The position numbers and the translations under genes were made by a program. A stretch of 11,628 bases of DNA from JBBILU01 sp037444775 (GTDB lineage Bacteria; Patescibacteriota; Gracilibacteria; BD1-5; UBA6164), in assembly GCA_037444775.1 (NCBI GenBank), contig JBBILU010000036.1:1-11628 (forward strand), written 5' to 3'. Positions 1 through 7,929 of the stretch are shown one piece after another. The notes under the pieces are model-generated. The model did no database searches, was not told the origin of the DNA, and was given only the letters and a program-made list of their open reading frames with translations. Each line of letters begins with the position of its first letter. The stretch's first letter is position 1.

Positions 1-2
1 TT

Positions 3-347
3 TGGGAAAATTTATGATGAAGTGTTTGGGAAATATGGCAATGTTTACTTGATTATAAAAATACTTGAGATTATAAAGCTTGAGTAGAAGGGTTGATAGA
101 AGATGAATATGCTAAAATAGTTGATTTCTGGGAAAGGAAATTATCACAAGAAGAAAGAATAGATTTTAAGAGAATTTCTCAATATATTTGAAAACATTGA
201 GAATATATAAAAAAACTAGATGAATTTATTCTGCCATTAGTAAAAAAACTTGTGAATATTGATATGTGGTTTTATGATTCTAAAAAACAAAGAATTACTG
301 CAAATTCTCAAACTACAAGAAAAGCTTTTGAAAAACTTTTCTTGTAG
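3..347 (+). CDS. 3' end of an unrecognised protein (partial)
   Basis: This frame is open from the window edge to TAG when TGA is read as Gly, giving about 114 residues. I do not recognise the family. The visible part is hydrophilic and probably helical, rich in Lys, Glu and aromatic residues, with stretches such as EDEYAKIVDFWERKLSQEER and YIGKHGEYIKKLDEF. Several in-frame TGA codons fall where glycine is plausible. The first 25 or so codons are uncertain: another frame (1-87) also looks protein-like, starting FGKIYDEVFGKYGNVY, so a frameshift near position 50 is possible. The last codons form the right arm of a terminator hairpin. No start is visible. I am fairly confident it is coding, and have no view on function. 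Confidence 0.55.
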
Positions 348-356
348 TTTTTTTTT
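311..356 (+). terminator. Rho-independent terminator overlapping the stop codon
   Basis: A perfect 14-bp stem pairs 311-324 with 336-349 around an 11-nt loop and runs into nine Ts (348-356). The TAG stop of the upstream gene (345-347) lies in the right arm, so the hairpin encodes the last residues of that protein. Confidence 0.85.
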
Positions 357-419
357 GTAATTTTCTCAAAATTTATAGTAATTTTCTCAAAATTTGTAGT
401 AATATTTCAAAAAAAGTTT
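357..419. repeat. Three tandem 21-bp repeats upstream of the lipoprotein promoter
   Basis: Two nearly identical 21-bp units (357-377 and 378-398) differ at one base, and a third, decayed unit follows (399-419). The core is GTAATTTTCTCAAAATTT. The array lies between the terminator and the promoter at 469-496. It could be a row of protein-binding sites or a simple slippage product; the sequence does not say which. Confidence 0.7.
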
Positions 420-468
420 GTTACTATAACCAAAAAATCCGAAACACAAAATTTTTTACAAAAATCTT

Positions 469-496
469 TTGACATTCGTTTAAAATATTGTATAGT
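469..496 (+). promoter_or_regulatory. Sigma70-type promoter for the lipoprotein gene
   Basis: TTGACA (469-474) and TATAGT (491-496) are separated by 16 nt. This is one of the best consensus promoters in the window, and it lies downstream of a strong terminator. Transcription would start near 503, giving a leader of roughly 38 nt. The leader contains GGAGG at 511-515, which is 25 nt before the ATG and so too far for normal Shine-Dalgarno pairing. Confidence 0.7.
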
Positions 497-540
497 TTAT
501 TTCTGAAAAGGGAGGAATTTATTTATTAAATTCTTTTTTT

Positions 541-1083
541 ATGAAATATTGATCACAAGTTTGAGCTTTAGCTGTATCTTTATGATTAATTGCTTGATGT
601 TGAACTGATGCTAATACTAAAGTTCCAACTGCTCAACAAGTTTCATCAGTTTCTTGAAATGTTCAACAAGTTTTAGATTGAAAAACAAAAGTAGCAAAAC
701 AAAGTGATTGAAAACCTGCTTCAGAAGCTGTTGCTACTACAGCAGATTGAGTTTTATGTGATTTTGATGAAGCAATGGATAGCTGAGAAAATAGAGAAAC
801 TTGTTTAAATAAAATTTCTTTTCAAATAGAAAAATTATGAATTCCTTGATATAATTTAGAAACTATAAAAACTGCATTAACTGATCATACAAAATATTAT
901 GATTTAGAAGCTATAGTTGCTGTTGCTGACGATTTTCCACCTGAATATTTTGATAATATGGGAAACTTTTTACCCAAAGCTGATTCGTGAGAAAAAGCAG
1001 TAAGATTAAATATTACATGAAATGAAAAAGGCGAAGCATTAAAAGCTGAAAATATTCTTGCAGTAGAAGAGGCATTTAAATAA
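541..1083 (+). CDS. Predicted lipoprotein, function unknown
   Basis: This is a 180-residue protein read with TGA as Gly. The N-terminus has a short start with Lys2, a hydrophobic stretch (about residues 7-18) and a lipobox LIAGC with the lipidation Cys at residue 20, so it is probably a lipid-anchored surface protein. After the anchor comes a low-complexity Gln/Ser/Thr/Val/Lys linker (about 25-65). The rest is an acidic domain containing VLCDFDEAMDSGENRETCLN, whose two cysteines could pair, and then AIVAVADDFPPEYFDNMG. I do not recognise the domain. The ATG at 541 is chosen because the signal peptide starts there. It has its own promoter and a hairpin terminator downstream. The coiled-coil protein follows in the same direction. 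Confidence 0.85.
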
Positions 1084-1114
1084 TTAGAAAAATAACAAGA
1101 TAAATAGAATATTT

Positions 1115-1143
1115 TTGCAAAATTCAAAAAAGAATGTTAAAAT
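1115..1143 (+). promoter_or_regulatory. Possible promoter for the coiled-coil protein gene
   Basis: TTGCAA (1115-1120) and TAAAAT (1138-1143) are 17 nt apart, with a TG at 1135-1136 giving an extended -10. The -10 lies inside the left arm of the hairpin at 1133-1160, so promoter and terminator overlap. Base composition makes chance matches likely here. Confidence 0.4.
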
Positions 1144-1168
1144 AAATTGATTTTAGCATTTTTTTTGT
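1133..1168 (+). terminator. Rho-independent terminator after the lipoprotein gene
   Basis: AATGTTAAAAT (1133-1143) pairs with ATTTTAGCATT (1150-1160) with one G-U pair and a 6-nt loop. A run of T follows, and flanking A/T pairs extend the stem. It ends only a few bases before the next ATG at 1175. Confidence 0.7.
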
Positions 1169-1174
1169 TGTTTT

Positions 1175-1826
1175 ATGTTAGTAGAAGAACTAAAAAAGGA
1201 AGGTGTATGAACTTGTAAAGTTGATAATGAAGGAGAAAAAGCTGGTAAAGAAAAAACTATCCCAGAACTTTTAGAGTCTTATAAAAATGAGTTAAAAACT
1301 CTTCCATCTGAATTTAGTTCTTCTTGATTAGAAGAATATGAAGAACTTGAAAAAGCATTTAAAGAAAAAAGTAATTGAGCAAAACAAGAATGTAAAAGCT
1401 TATTAGGAGATTTAAAATCTGATATTTGAGAATATAAAAAAGATTTATCAGCAATGAGAAAAATAGAAAAGTTTTCTTGAATAAAATGATTTAGTTGATT
1501 AAAGGATGCTATAAAAAGTAATTCTTTTGGTATTTTAGAAGAAGATATTTTTGATTTACTTAGAACAAGTTCTCCAGAGGAAATTAGAAGTAAAATTGAT
1601 TGAGATAATACTTTATCTTTACCAGTTGATAAAGATTCTTTTATAAGATTAAAAAAAGCTTTAGATTCAAAAAATACAGATAAAGAATTAAAAGCAGAAG
1701 AATGAGAAAAATCTTCTAATAATTGAGAAATATCAATTGAAGATGAAAAAGTTTTTAATTCTATTGAAAAAGAATTTTTATCTTGATGAGATTTACTATG
1801 ATTATGAAAAGAAAACTTTACTAAAA
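1175..1826 (+). CDS. N-terminal part of a large unrecognised protein (cut by assembly gap)
   Basis: The frame starts at ATG 1175 and stays open for 217 codons (TGA as Gly) until it runs into the run of Ns. The product is acidic, Lys/Glu/Ser-rich and mostly helical in look, with Gly-containing turns (EKFSGIKGFSGLKDAIKS). There is no signal peptide or membrane segment at the N-terminus, which begins MLVEELKKEGVGTC. I do not recognise a family. The same composition and TGA use continue in the open frame after the gap, with no sign of a new start there, so I infer that both pieces belong to one gene of more than 730 residues. There is no close Shine-Dalgarno; the leader before the ATG is mostly T. 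Confidence 0.75.
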
Positions 1827-1926
1827 NNNNNNNNNNNNNNNNNNNNNNNNNNNNNNNNNNNNNNNNNNNNNNNNNNNNNNNNNNNNNNNNNNNNNNNNNN
1901 NNNNNNNNNNNNNNNNNNNNNNNNNN
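1827..1926. other. Assembly gap (100 N)
   Basis: Exactly 100 Ns, a conventional scaffold placeholder. The reading frames on the two sides do not match at a length of 100. If one gene spans the gap, the true number of missing bases leaves remainder 2 when divided by 3, so 100 is not the real length. Confidence 0.98.
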
Positions 1927-3462
1927 TTAAAAACACTAACTTTTTTGAAAAATCAATGATATTTAGAATGAAAACAATTTGAATGAAAAAGTATAGTTTA
2001 TTTAATAAATTCTTTTCAAGAAAACTATGACAAACTTTTATTGTCATCTGGAAGTTTTGATATTAAGAACACTACTTTCTTAAAAGACTGAAAAATTACT
2101 CAAGAAACTTTAGATAGAATTAAAGAATTATCTAGTTCTAAAAAAGCTTTAGTAAACTTTTTATCAAATCCTAAAAATCTTTCTTGAATTCTTGCAGCTG
2201 CAAAAAAGAAAGATGAAGAAATTTTTAAAAAAGAAAATTCTCAAACTACTGTTTGAAAAGCTCCAACAGTTCAACAACAAGCTACAGTTACAACTTCAGT
2301 TTCAGCTTCAGTAAATTCTCCAGCTTCAGCTCCAGCAGTTCCTCAACCCAAACCAACACAGGCTTCAGTTCTTAACTCTAAAGAAACTACAAAAAAAGAA
2401 TATAAACATTACAATGAAGTTTATAATGCTTTAGTAAATTTTGATCCAGAAGTTGCAAGTGCTTTGAAAAATTTTGAATCCCCAAGTACAGTTTGAGAAA
2501 ATTCTAAAATCCCAAGTTGAATTAGTGAAGTAGAAAAAATTGTTGCTTGAAATGTTTTATGATTAGATGATAAATGAGAAAAAAGTAAAATTACTTTTTG
2601 AGCTAATGAAAATATTCTTGTTGTTGGTGATAAAGATTGATGAAAAGTAGTTGCGAATTTTGAAAATTGAGAACCAAATTATTCTTTAGTTTCTGAAAAT
2701 GGTTTTTCTGTAAAGATGAATCCTTGATTTGAAAGTGATGAAAAAGTTTTGGAAGTTAGATGAGATTTCTTTCAAAAGCAAGAGGCTATAAAAACACAAA
2801 TAGAAAATACTCTTCCAACTTACTATAAATTAAAAAATAGATTAGATGAATTGAATAGAATTACAAGTTTAACAGAATCTCAGTTACAAGAAAAACTTAA
2901 TTTAGAAAAACAAATAAAAGAATTTGAATTAAAAATTAATGAAGCTAAAAAAGAGGCCGAAAAAATTACAGAAAAATTTAAAAAAGATATGGCTAATCAA
3001 ATTGATAAACTAAATACAGAAAGAGAAAAAACAAAAGCAAGAAATTTGCAGAGACTTTATGAAGAAACTTGACTTGCAGCTTTACCAAGAAATATAGTTG
3101 ATGATATTTTTTATCAAATTGAAGTGTGAGCTATAATTCCAGATTTATGAGATAAAACAAAATCTTTTAATCCAATAAATATTGATTTAGATAGATGAAA
3201 TTTCTGAGAACCTTTATGACAAGGTAATGAACAAAAAGTAGATTATTTAAAAGCTTTGGTAAATAAAATGTTTACTTGAAGTGTAAAATGAGAATGATTA
3301 GAACAAGTCAATGTTTCTAATAATTCACTTTTTACAACAGATTTTGGAATTTCTTGAAATTTCCAAAAGATTAAAACTCAACTTTGAGAAGATTTATGAA
3401 TTATTTGAGATATGTGATTTAATAGAGAAAAACTTTTAGCAAATCTTAAAAAACCTGAATAA
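1927..3462 (+). CDS. C-terminal part of the large coiled-coil protein
   Basis: The frame is open from the first base after the gap to TAA, 511 codons with TGA as Gly. In order it holds: a helical segment; a Gln/Thr/Val/Ser/Ala/Pro linker (about 2236-2390) with repeated Ser-Ala-Pro steps; a mixed region with KITFGANENILVVGDKDGGK; a clear heptad coiled coil (about 2815-3065) rich in Leu, Ile, Lys and Glu; and a C-terminal domain beginning ETGLAALPRNIVDDIFYQIE. No catalytic motif, export signal or membrane span is visible. A structural or scaffold role would fit, but that is inference. It lies just upstream of the HicAB-type pair, with an A/T-only hairpin between. It is probably the same gene as the piece before the gap. 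Confidence 0.8.
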
Positions 3463-3482
3463 AAATAAACTTGTTTTTCTGA

Positions 3483-3519
3483 AAAAAATATTATAATAAG
3501 AAAAATTATAATATTTTTT
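3483..3519 (+). terminator. A/T-only hairpin: terminator or TA operator
   Basis: A perfect 15-bp inverted repeat (3483-3497 with 3505-3519, 7-nt loop) is made entirely of A and T and ends in six Ts. It fits a terminator for the coiled-coil gene. Both arms contain TATAAT, and it lies 7 nt before the hicA ATG, so it could instead be the hicAB promoter-operator bound by the ribbon-helix-helix antitoxin. TTGTTT at 3471-3476, 15 nt before the first TATAAT, would be a weak -35. Confidence 0.55.
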
Positions 3520-3526
3520 ATTACTT

Positions 3527-3740
3527 ATGACACAATATGAAAAATTATTAAAGAAATTTTTATTAAATCCGGATTCTATAGGTAATAATTCTTAAAAATT
3601 GATATGCTGAAATTCAATGAAAATGAAGCCATATTGTTTATAAAAATTTGTTATGAAACACAATTACTATACCATTTCATAATAATGACTGCAAAGGTAT
3701 ATATAAATACAAAACAAAAATAATAATTTTCTGAAAATAA
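3527..3740 (+). pseudogene. hicA: HicA-type mRNA interferase toxin, frameshifted
   Basis: HicA toxins are small double-stranded-RNA-binding-fold RNases that cleave mRNA. Here the ATG frame gives MTQYEKLLKKFLLNPDSIG and then stops at TAA (3593-3595). The typical HicA remainder continues in the +1 frame to TAA at 3738: ILKNGYAEIQGKGSHIVYK, then GNTITIPFHNNDCKGIYK. The GSH segment carries the expected catalytic His, and ITIPFHN matches the family's ITIP-H strand. A TAG lies just before the second frame, so it has no start of its own. The joint falls near 3580-3585 and the residues expected there are short, which suggests a small deletion or a sequencing error. The total span equals about 71 codons, normal for HicA. 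The antitoxin gene starts 16 nt downstream. The family call is strong; whether the break is real is open. Confidence 0.8.
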
Positions 3741-3756
3741 TATTTAATTTTTTACT

Positions 3757-4071
3757 ATGATACAAACTTGAAATATTAACTACAAAGGTACTCTTTATGC
3801 ATATTCAATAAAAAATATTGGAGATTTTTATTGAACGGAGTCTGCTAATTTTGAATGCGAAAAAATTGGAATTAACGAAATATTTGCATTAGAAGATATT
3901 CCGAATTTAATAAAAGATTTACCAAATATAATAGAAAAACTAAATAATGATACTAAAAAGCATTCTTTAACAGTTAGGTTATCAGCTTTAGAAAAAGTTA
4001 AAATAAAAACGGAAGCTTTAAAAAATAATATGTCTATTTCTGATTTTATAAAAAATAAATGTTTAATTTAA
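3757..4071 (+). CDS. hicB: HicB-type antitoxin with C-terminal ribbon-helix-helix domain
   Basis: This is a 104-residue protein whose start ATG follows a T-rich leader. The first half (about residues 8-60) should be the toxin-binding part, but it matches the usual HicB fold only loosely. The last third looks like a ribbon-helix-helix DNA-binding domain: strand LTVRLS (71-76), helix A (77-90), turn NMS, helix B SISDFIKNKC (93-102). Antitoxins of this type bind the toxin and repress their own operon. Its place 16 nt after the HicA-like gene supports the pairing. The frame is intact although the toxin frame is broken. Only two in-frame TGA codons are used, both as Gly. Its TAA stop lies at the loop of a terminator hairpin. 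Confidence 0.75.
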
Positions 4072-4085
4072 ACATTTATTTTTTT
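4051..4085. terminator. Terminator between the antitoxin and pilin genes
   Basis: A 14-bp stem pairs 4051-4064 with 4070-4083 around a 5-nt loop and is followed by T. The antitoxin stop codon (4069-4071) straddles the loop edge. The pilin gene ends at 4084 on the other strand, and the A-run on the left reads as T on that strand, so the hairpin can serve both convergent genes. Confidence 0.75.
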
Positions 4086-4665
4086 ATTTCCAGTTTGTAA
4101 TCACTGCATCGAATTTAACTTTTTTTACATTTGTGCTTGAAGTTTCTTTCCATTGAACAAGACTTGAAACTTTTAGTCTGTTTGCTGAAACTTCAGAAAC
4201 TATGATTTCTCTTGTAAAAAGTGGAAAAAAATTTGTTCATCAGCTTTGAGTAAAAAATAAGTTTGAATCAAGATTTACTCTAAAAGAGCTTATATATGAA
4301 GAATTATAAGTAGAAGTAGTTGCTCATGATAAAAACCATCTTCAAGAAGTATCTGAATACAAAACATAACTTCAATTTGACATTTTTGTTCATCAAATAT
4401 TTCAAACACAATTTCAGTTGTAATCTAAAATATTCCAACAATTAGCCAAATCTGCTCAAAACATAATAGAATTTGTATCTCTTATATTTTTTACTCACTC
4501 TATTCACTCTCTTGCTATTTGAATTGCCTGAATTTTATTTTCTGTTGAAATAGCTAAATCATTTGATTTTCAATAAACTTGAAACATTCAAACAACTCAA
4601 GTTACAACTATTAATAAAATTATCATTGCTTCTGCTATACTAGAAGCTTTTTTTCCTTTTATCAT
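4084..4665 (-). CDS. Type IV pilin-like protein (prepilin signal)
   Basis: This is a 193-residue protein with a class III prepilin N-terminus: a short basic leader MIKGKKA, then SSIAEAM with Glu at +5 after the predicted cut at Ala7, then a hydrophobic helix (about 13-30, IILLIVVTGVVGMF). A prepilin peptidase would cut it and the helix would pack in a type IV pilus or pseudopilus. The usual Phe at +1 is Ser here. The following region (AISTENKIQAIQIAREGIEG) is the amphipathic helix typical of pilins. A Gly/Ser/Thr-rich globular domain follows, with one Cys pair (CWNILDYNGNC). The C-terminus LVQWKETSSTNVKKVKF resembles minor pilins of the PilV/GspI type, but I do not assign a subtype. No other pilus genes are in the window. 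TTGACA-type promoter elements lie upstream. Confidence 0.82.
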
Positions 4666-4693
4666 TTTTTCTTTGTATTATTATTATAAAATC

Positions 4694-4721
4694 ATTTTAA
4701 TACTGATATAATAATTGTCAA
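4694..4721 (-). promoter_or_regulatory. Promoter for the pilin-like gene
   Basis: On the minus strand TTGACA (4721-4716) and TAAAAT (4699-4694) are 16 nt apart, about 30 nt upstream of the start codon. The -35 is a perfect consensus match. Confidence 0.65.
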
Positions 4722-4785
4722 AATTTAATTTGTAAAAAGTACTTTTTTGTATAAAGTTTGATTATAAAAATTAAATTTTTATTTG

Positions 4786-4791
4786 TATAAT
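4786..4791 (+). promoter_or_regulatory. Possible -10 element right before murC
   Basis: A perfect TATAAT lies 8 nt before the murC ATG. No convincing -35 stands at 16-18 nt. If used, the transcript would start at or within a few bases of the ATG, making the mRNA almost leaderless. Confidence 0.35.
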
Positions 4792-4799
4792 ACAATTTT

Positions 4800-6245
4800 A
4801 TGTTTGGAGAAACTAAAAAAGTTTATTTTATTTGAATAGGTTGAATTGGGATTTCTGCAGTTGCTAGATATTATAAACAAAATTGATGTGAAGTTTTTTG
4901 AAGTGATAAAAGTGATTCTGAGCTAATTCATAATTTGAAAAAAGAGGGAATTCAAGTGAAAATTTGAAATACTTTTTTTGAAAAGATAGATAATCTTGCT
5001 CTTAATAAGGTGGAAGAACAAGCAAAGCTTGTTCAGAGAGATTTTAAAGATTTAGATTTGATAGTTTATACGGAAGCAATTCCTAAAAGTCATAAAGAGT
5101 TAGAATATGCAAGGAAATTATGAATAAAACTTTTTACTTATCCAGAAGCTTTGGCAGATATTGCCAATTCAAAAAAACTTATTGCTGTAACTTGAAGTCA
5201 TGGTAAATCAACAACAAGCTCTTTAATTAGCTTAATATTAAAAAATTCTTCATATAATTTCACAAGTATAGTTTGAACTTTATTAAAAGAATTTGGAGGA
5301 AAAAATTTCTATAAAAGTCTAGAATCTCCTATAATCCCCTTTATTAAAGAGGATAAACACAATGAAGAAAATTATTTTGTTATTGAGGCTTGTGAATATA
5401 AAAGAAGTTTTTTGAGATATAAACCTTTTATTTGAGTAATTACAAATATAGATTTAGATCATTTAGATTATTATAAAGATTTGGAAGATTATATTTCTGC
5501 TTTTGCTTCTTTCATTTGAAATATTAGAGAATGAGGATATGTTATTCTAAATTGAGATTGTAAAAATTCTATGAGCTTGTTATGAATTAGAAAAGATATA
5601 AATTATATTATTGTTAGTAAGATAAATAGTTTTATCCCCCTTAATAAGGGGGAACTAAAGGGGGATTTTCCAAAAATTAATTTAAAAATTCCTTGAGAAC
5701 ATATTTTATTTGATGCGAAACTTGCTTATACAGTTTGAAAAATTCTTGAAATTCCAGATGAAAAAATTATAGGATCTTTAGAAAATTATTCTTGAGTTTG
5801 GAGAAGAATGGAAAATATTTGAAAAACTGAGAATTGAAATATTTTGATGAGTGATTATGGTCATCATCCAACAGAAATTAGTTTAACTTTGGATGCTATT
5901 AAAAAATTTAATTTAGAAAAAAAACTTTTTGTAGTTTTTCAACCGCATCAATATAATAGAACTTTAGAGCTTCTAGATTGATTTAAAGATTGTTTCAAGT
6001 CAGCTGATACTATTGTAATTCCAGATATTTATGAATCAAGAGATAGTGAAGAAGATAAGAAAAAAATAAATTCTGAAATTCTTATATCTTTAATAAATCA
6101 CTCAAACAAATTTGATTGAAAAGGACTTGAAAATACTTTGAAATTTATAAAAGAATATGATTTAGAAAATCCTAACTCAAGTATAATTTTGCTTCAATGA
6201 GCATGAAATGTAGATGATTTAAGATACAAAATAAAAACAAGCTAA
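4800..6245 (+). CDS. murC: UDP-N-acetylmuramate--L-alanine ligase MurC
   Basis: MurC joins L-alanine to UDP-MurNAc using ATP, the first peptide step of cytoplasmic peptidoglycan precursor synthesis. The 481 residues hold the three Mur ligase domains. The UDP-binding N-terminal domain begins VYFIGIGGIGISAVA (8-22). The ATPase domain has the P-loop GSHGKST (132-138, GTHGKT in most MurC), EACEYKRSF (196-204) and TNIDLDHLDYY. The C-terminal domain has GVWRRME and DYGHHPTEI (352-360), then FQPHQYNRT. Many of the invariant glycines are TGA codons, including the first P-loop Gly. Length is normal for the family. Two palindromic segments inside the gene (near residues 177-185 and 277-292) look like small insertions. 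The gene has a T-rich leader with no Shine-Dalgarno and stands alone, divergent from the pilin gene. The family call is firm. Confidence 0.96.
5330..5355. repeat. Near-palindrome inside murC
   Basis: ATCCCCTTT and AAAGAGGAT flank ATT; the arms differ at one position. It encodes IIPFIKED, between the N-terminal ATPase strands and the EACEY motif. It resembles, in weaker form, the C-run/G-run element at 5634. Confidence 0.5.
5634..5666. repeat. C-run/G-run palindromic element inside murC
   Basis: CCCCC TTAATAA GGGGG (5636-5652) is a perfect 5-bp-arm palindrome in otherwise very GC-poor DNA, followed by a second GGGGG (5660-5664). The outer ATCCCCC also pairs with GGGGGAT. It is translated in frame as FIPLNKGELKGDF, and glycine is written GGG/GGA here rather than TGA, so codon use differs from the surrounding gene. 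It has the look of a small mobile palindromic element inserted into coding sequence. Confidence 0.6.
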
Positions 6246-6263
6246 GCTTGTTTTTATTTTTTT
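6228..6263. terminator. Bidirectional terminator between murC and secD
   Basis: A perfect 15-bp stem pairs 6228-6242 with 6246-6260, and the 3-nt loop is the murC stop codon TAA itself. Poly-A on the left and poly-T on the right make it usable on both strands for the convergent murC and secD genes. The secD stop codon (6262-6264) is one base beyond the arm. Confidence 0.85.
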
Positions 6264-7911
6264 AAACTTTTCCTATGAATATTTCTTTTTTATCACTAAT
6301 TTTTGATGAAAATAAAATGAGAATTCTACTTATCCATATTGCTGTAAAAAGTGAAACTAAAAGTCCAGCAGCAAGCATTAGACCAAATCATTTTATTAAA
6401 TTTATTCAAAATATAAATAATATTATAGAAACAATTAATCAAGTTACATGAGTATCCCAAATTGCTGTCCAAGAAGTTTTAAATCAAATAATTGTTGCTT
6501 CAGTAAAAGATTTTCATTCTCTGATTTCTTCTTTTGTTCTTTCAAAAATTAATACATTTGCATCAATTGCCATTCAAATAGACAAAATTAATCAAGCTAT
6601 AGAGGCTAAAGTAAGTGTAAATCAAAAGAATTTTACAACAGCTAATATTAAAACTACATAAAAAAGTAATGCAATAGAAGCCATAAATCAAGAAAATCTA
6701 TAAGTGAAAATTAAAAAGAAAAATATCAAAACAAATCAAGCAAATCAAGCAACAATTAATTTTTGTAAAGAATTCATTCAAAGTCTAGAATCTATTGATT
6801 TCTCACTTGTTAAATAAATTGGTGCTGGAACAACTCAAGTATTAATATCTGTAGATAATTTATTTGCCTCTTCTGATGTATAATTTCAAGTTATAACTGC
6901 TTTACCGTTTAAAATAGCTTCATTAACATTTGGAGATGTCAACATTTCTCATCAAACAAATATAGCAATTGGTTTTCAAACTAATCTTTTTGTTAATTCT
7001 CAAAAAATTTCAGCTCATTCATCATTAAAATTTAGCTCAATCATAGGTTGAAAAGCTTCATTATATTGAACTGCAGCTTTTACAAAATATTTATCATTTA
7101 AAATTCTTCATTTAGAATCCATGGCTGGTTTCCATTCTGATGGATTTTTTGTTATGAAAATATAATCAAAATTTACCTTTGAGTTATCTATTTTGTTCAC
7201 AAAAATTATCCAATTTCATTCTTGTCCTGATAAATTTTCTACTCCAGTTCAAGTAAGAATTTTTTCATTAAGTCAATTTTTTAAAGAATTTGAATCAATT
7301 TTGAAATATTTATTTAAATCTTTTAACTCCAATTCAAGATTTCAAATAGCAACATTTTCGTTATTATCCTTGTATTTTGCTGAAGTTGTGTTAAAAGGAT
7401 ATTTTGAATCTTTTAATTCTGCCAAAGCATCACTAGCTAATTTTTGTCTATCATCCAAATCTTTTTTTGTAACTTCTGTTCTTTCTTCTTTGAATTCAAT
7501 TTTTACAACTTTTCAAATTGCAGTTTTTGCTCTTTCTACATTTAATTTATTTTCAGCATCATTTTTTCATTTCAAAGGAATTTGGACAATAATATGTTCT
7601 TCTCAACCATAATTTGCTGAAGTTATTGTAGAATCATTAATTTTTAAAATTTCTATTCTTTTATCAATAATAGATTTCAGTCATTCTACAGCTTGTTTTT
7701 CTTTTTCTTTAGTATAATCTGCTTCTTTTCTTAATTCATCTAAATCAATTTTATAATCTAGTTCAACTCAACCTTGTAAGTCAAGTCAAAGTTTATATTC
7801 TTTTTCTGTGTAAGGAATATTGATCCCATAATTTGCCCAAGGAAAGCTATAAATTCAAAGCAAAATTAAACTTATAACTATCAAAACTAATTTTGGTGCT
7901 AATTTTTTCAT
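6262..7911 (-). CDS. secD: Protein translocase subunit SecD
   Basis: SecD is a membrane partner of SecYEG that uses the proton gradient to help pull exported proteins across the membrane. The 549 residues show an N-terminal membrane anchor (about 7-22), the D1 motif KLGLDLQGG (40-48), a long extracytoplasmic P1 region (about 50-370) with FNDEGAEIFGELT and GGEMLTSPNVNEAI, and a C-terminal bundle of five predicted membrane helices (about 385-527). The conserved GMAIDANVLIFERTKEEI begins near 446 and carries the catalytic Asp. Length and order are normal for SecD alone. No SecF follows: the next gene is murC, convergent. The start ATG lies 18 nt after the RelE-like stop, and TATAAT on the minus strand at 7928-7923 could be its own -10. 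There is no Shine-Dalgarno. The family call is firm. Confidence 0.95.
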
Positions 7912-7929
7912 ATTTTTTTATTATTATAA

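Noticed and set aside
357..419. CRISPR array
   Set aside because: Units are directly joined with no spacers, and no cas gene is present.
897..1127. Minus-strand frame opposite the lipoprotein
   Set aside because: It is the shadow of the lipoprotein gene and has no motif.
1737..2047. Frames running through the Ns
   Set aside because: They depend on an arbitrary 100-base gap and are not evidence of a gene.
3600..3720. Alternative open stretch in a third frame over hicA
   Set aside because: It lacks the HicA motifs and has no start or context.
7193..7612. 139-codon plus-strand frame
   Set aside because: It lies opposite secD, which is firmly identified. It is Phe/Ser-rich as expected for an antisense reading of Lys/Glu codons.
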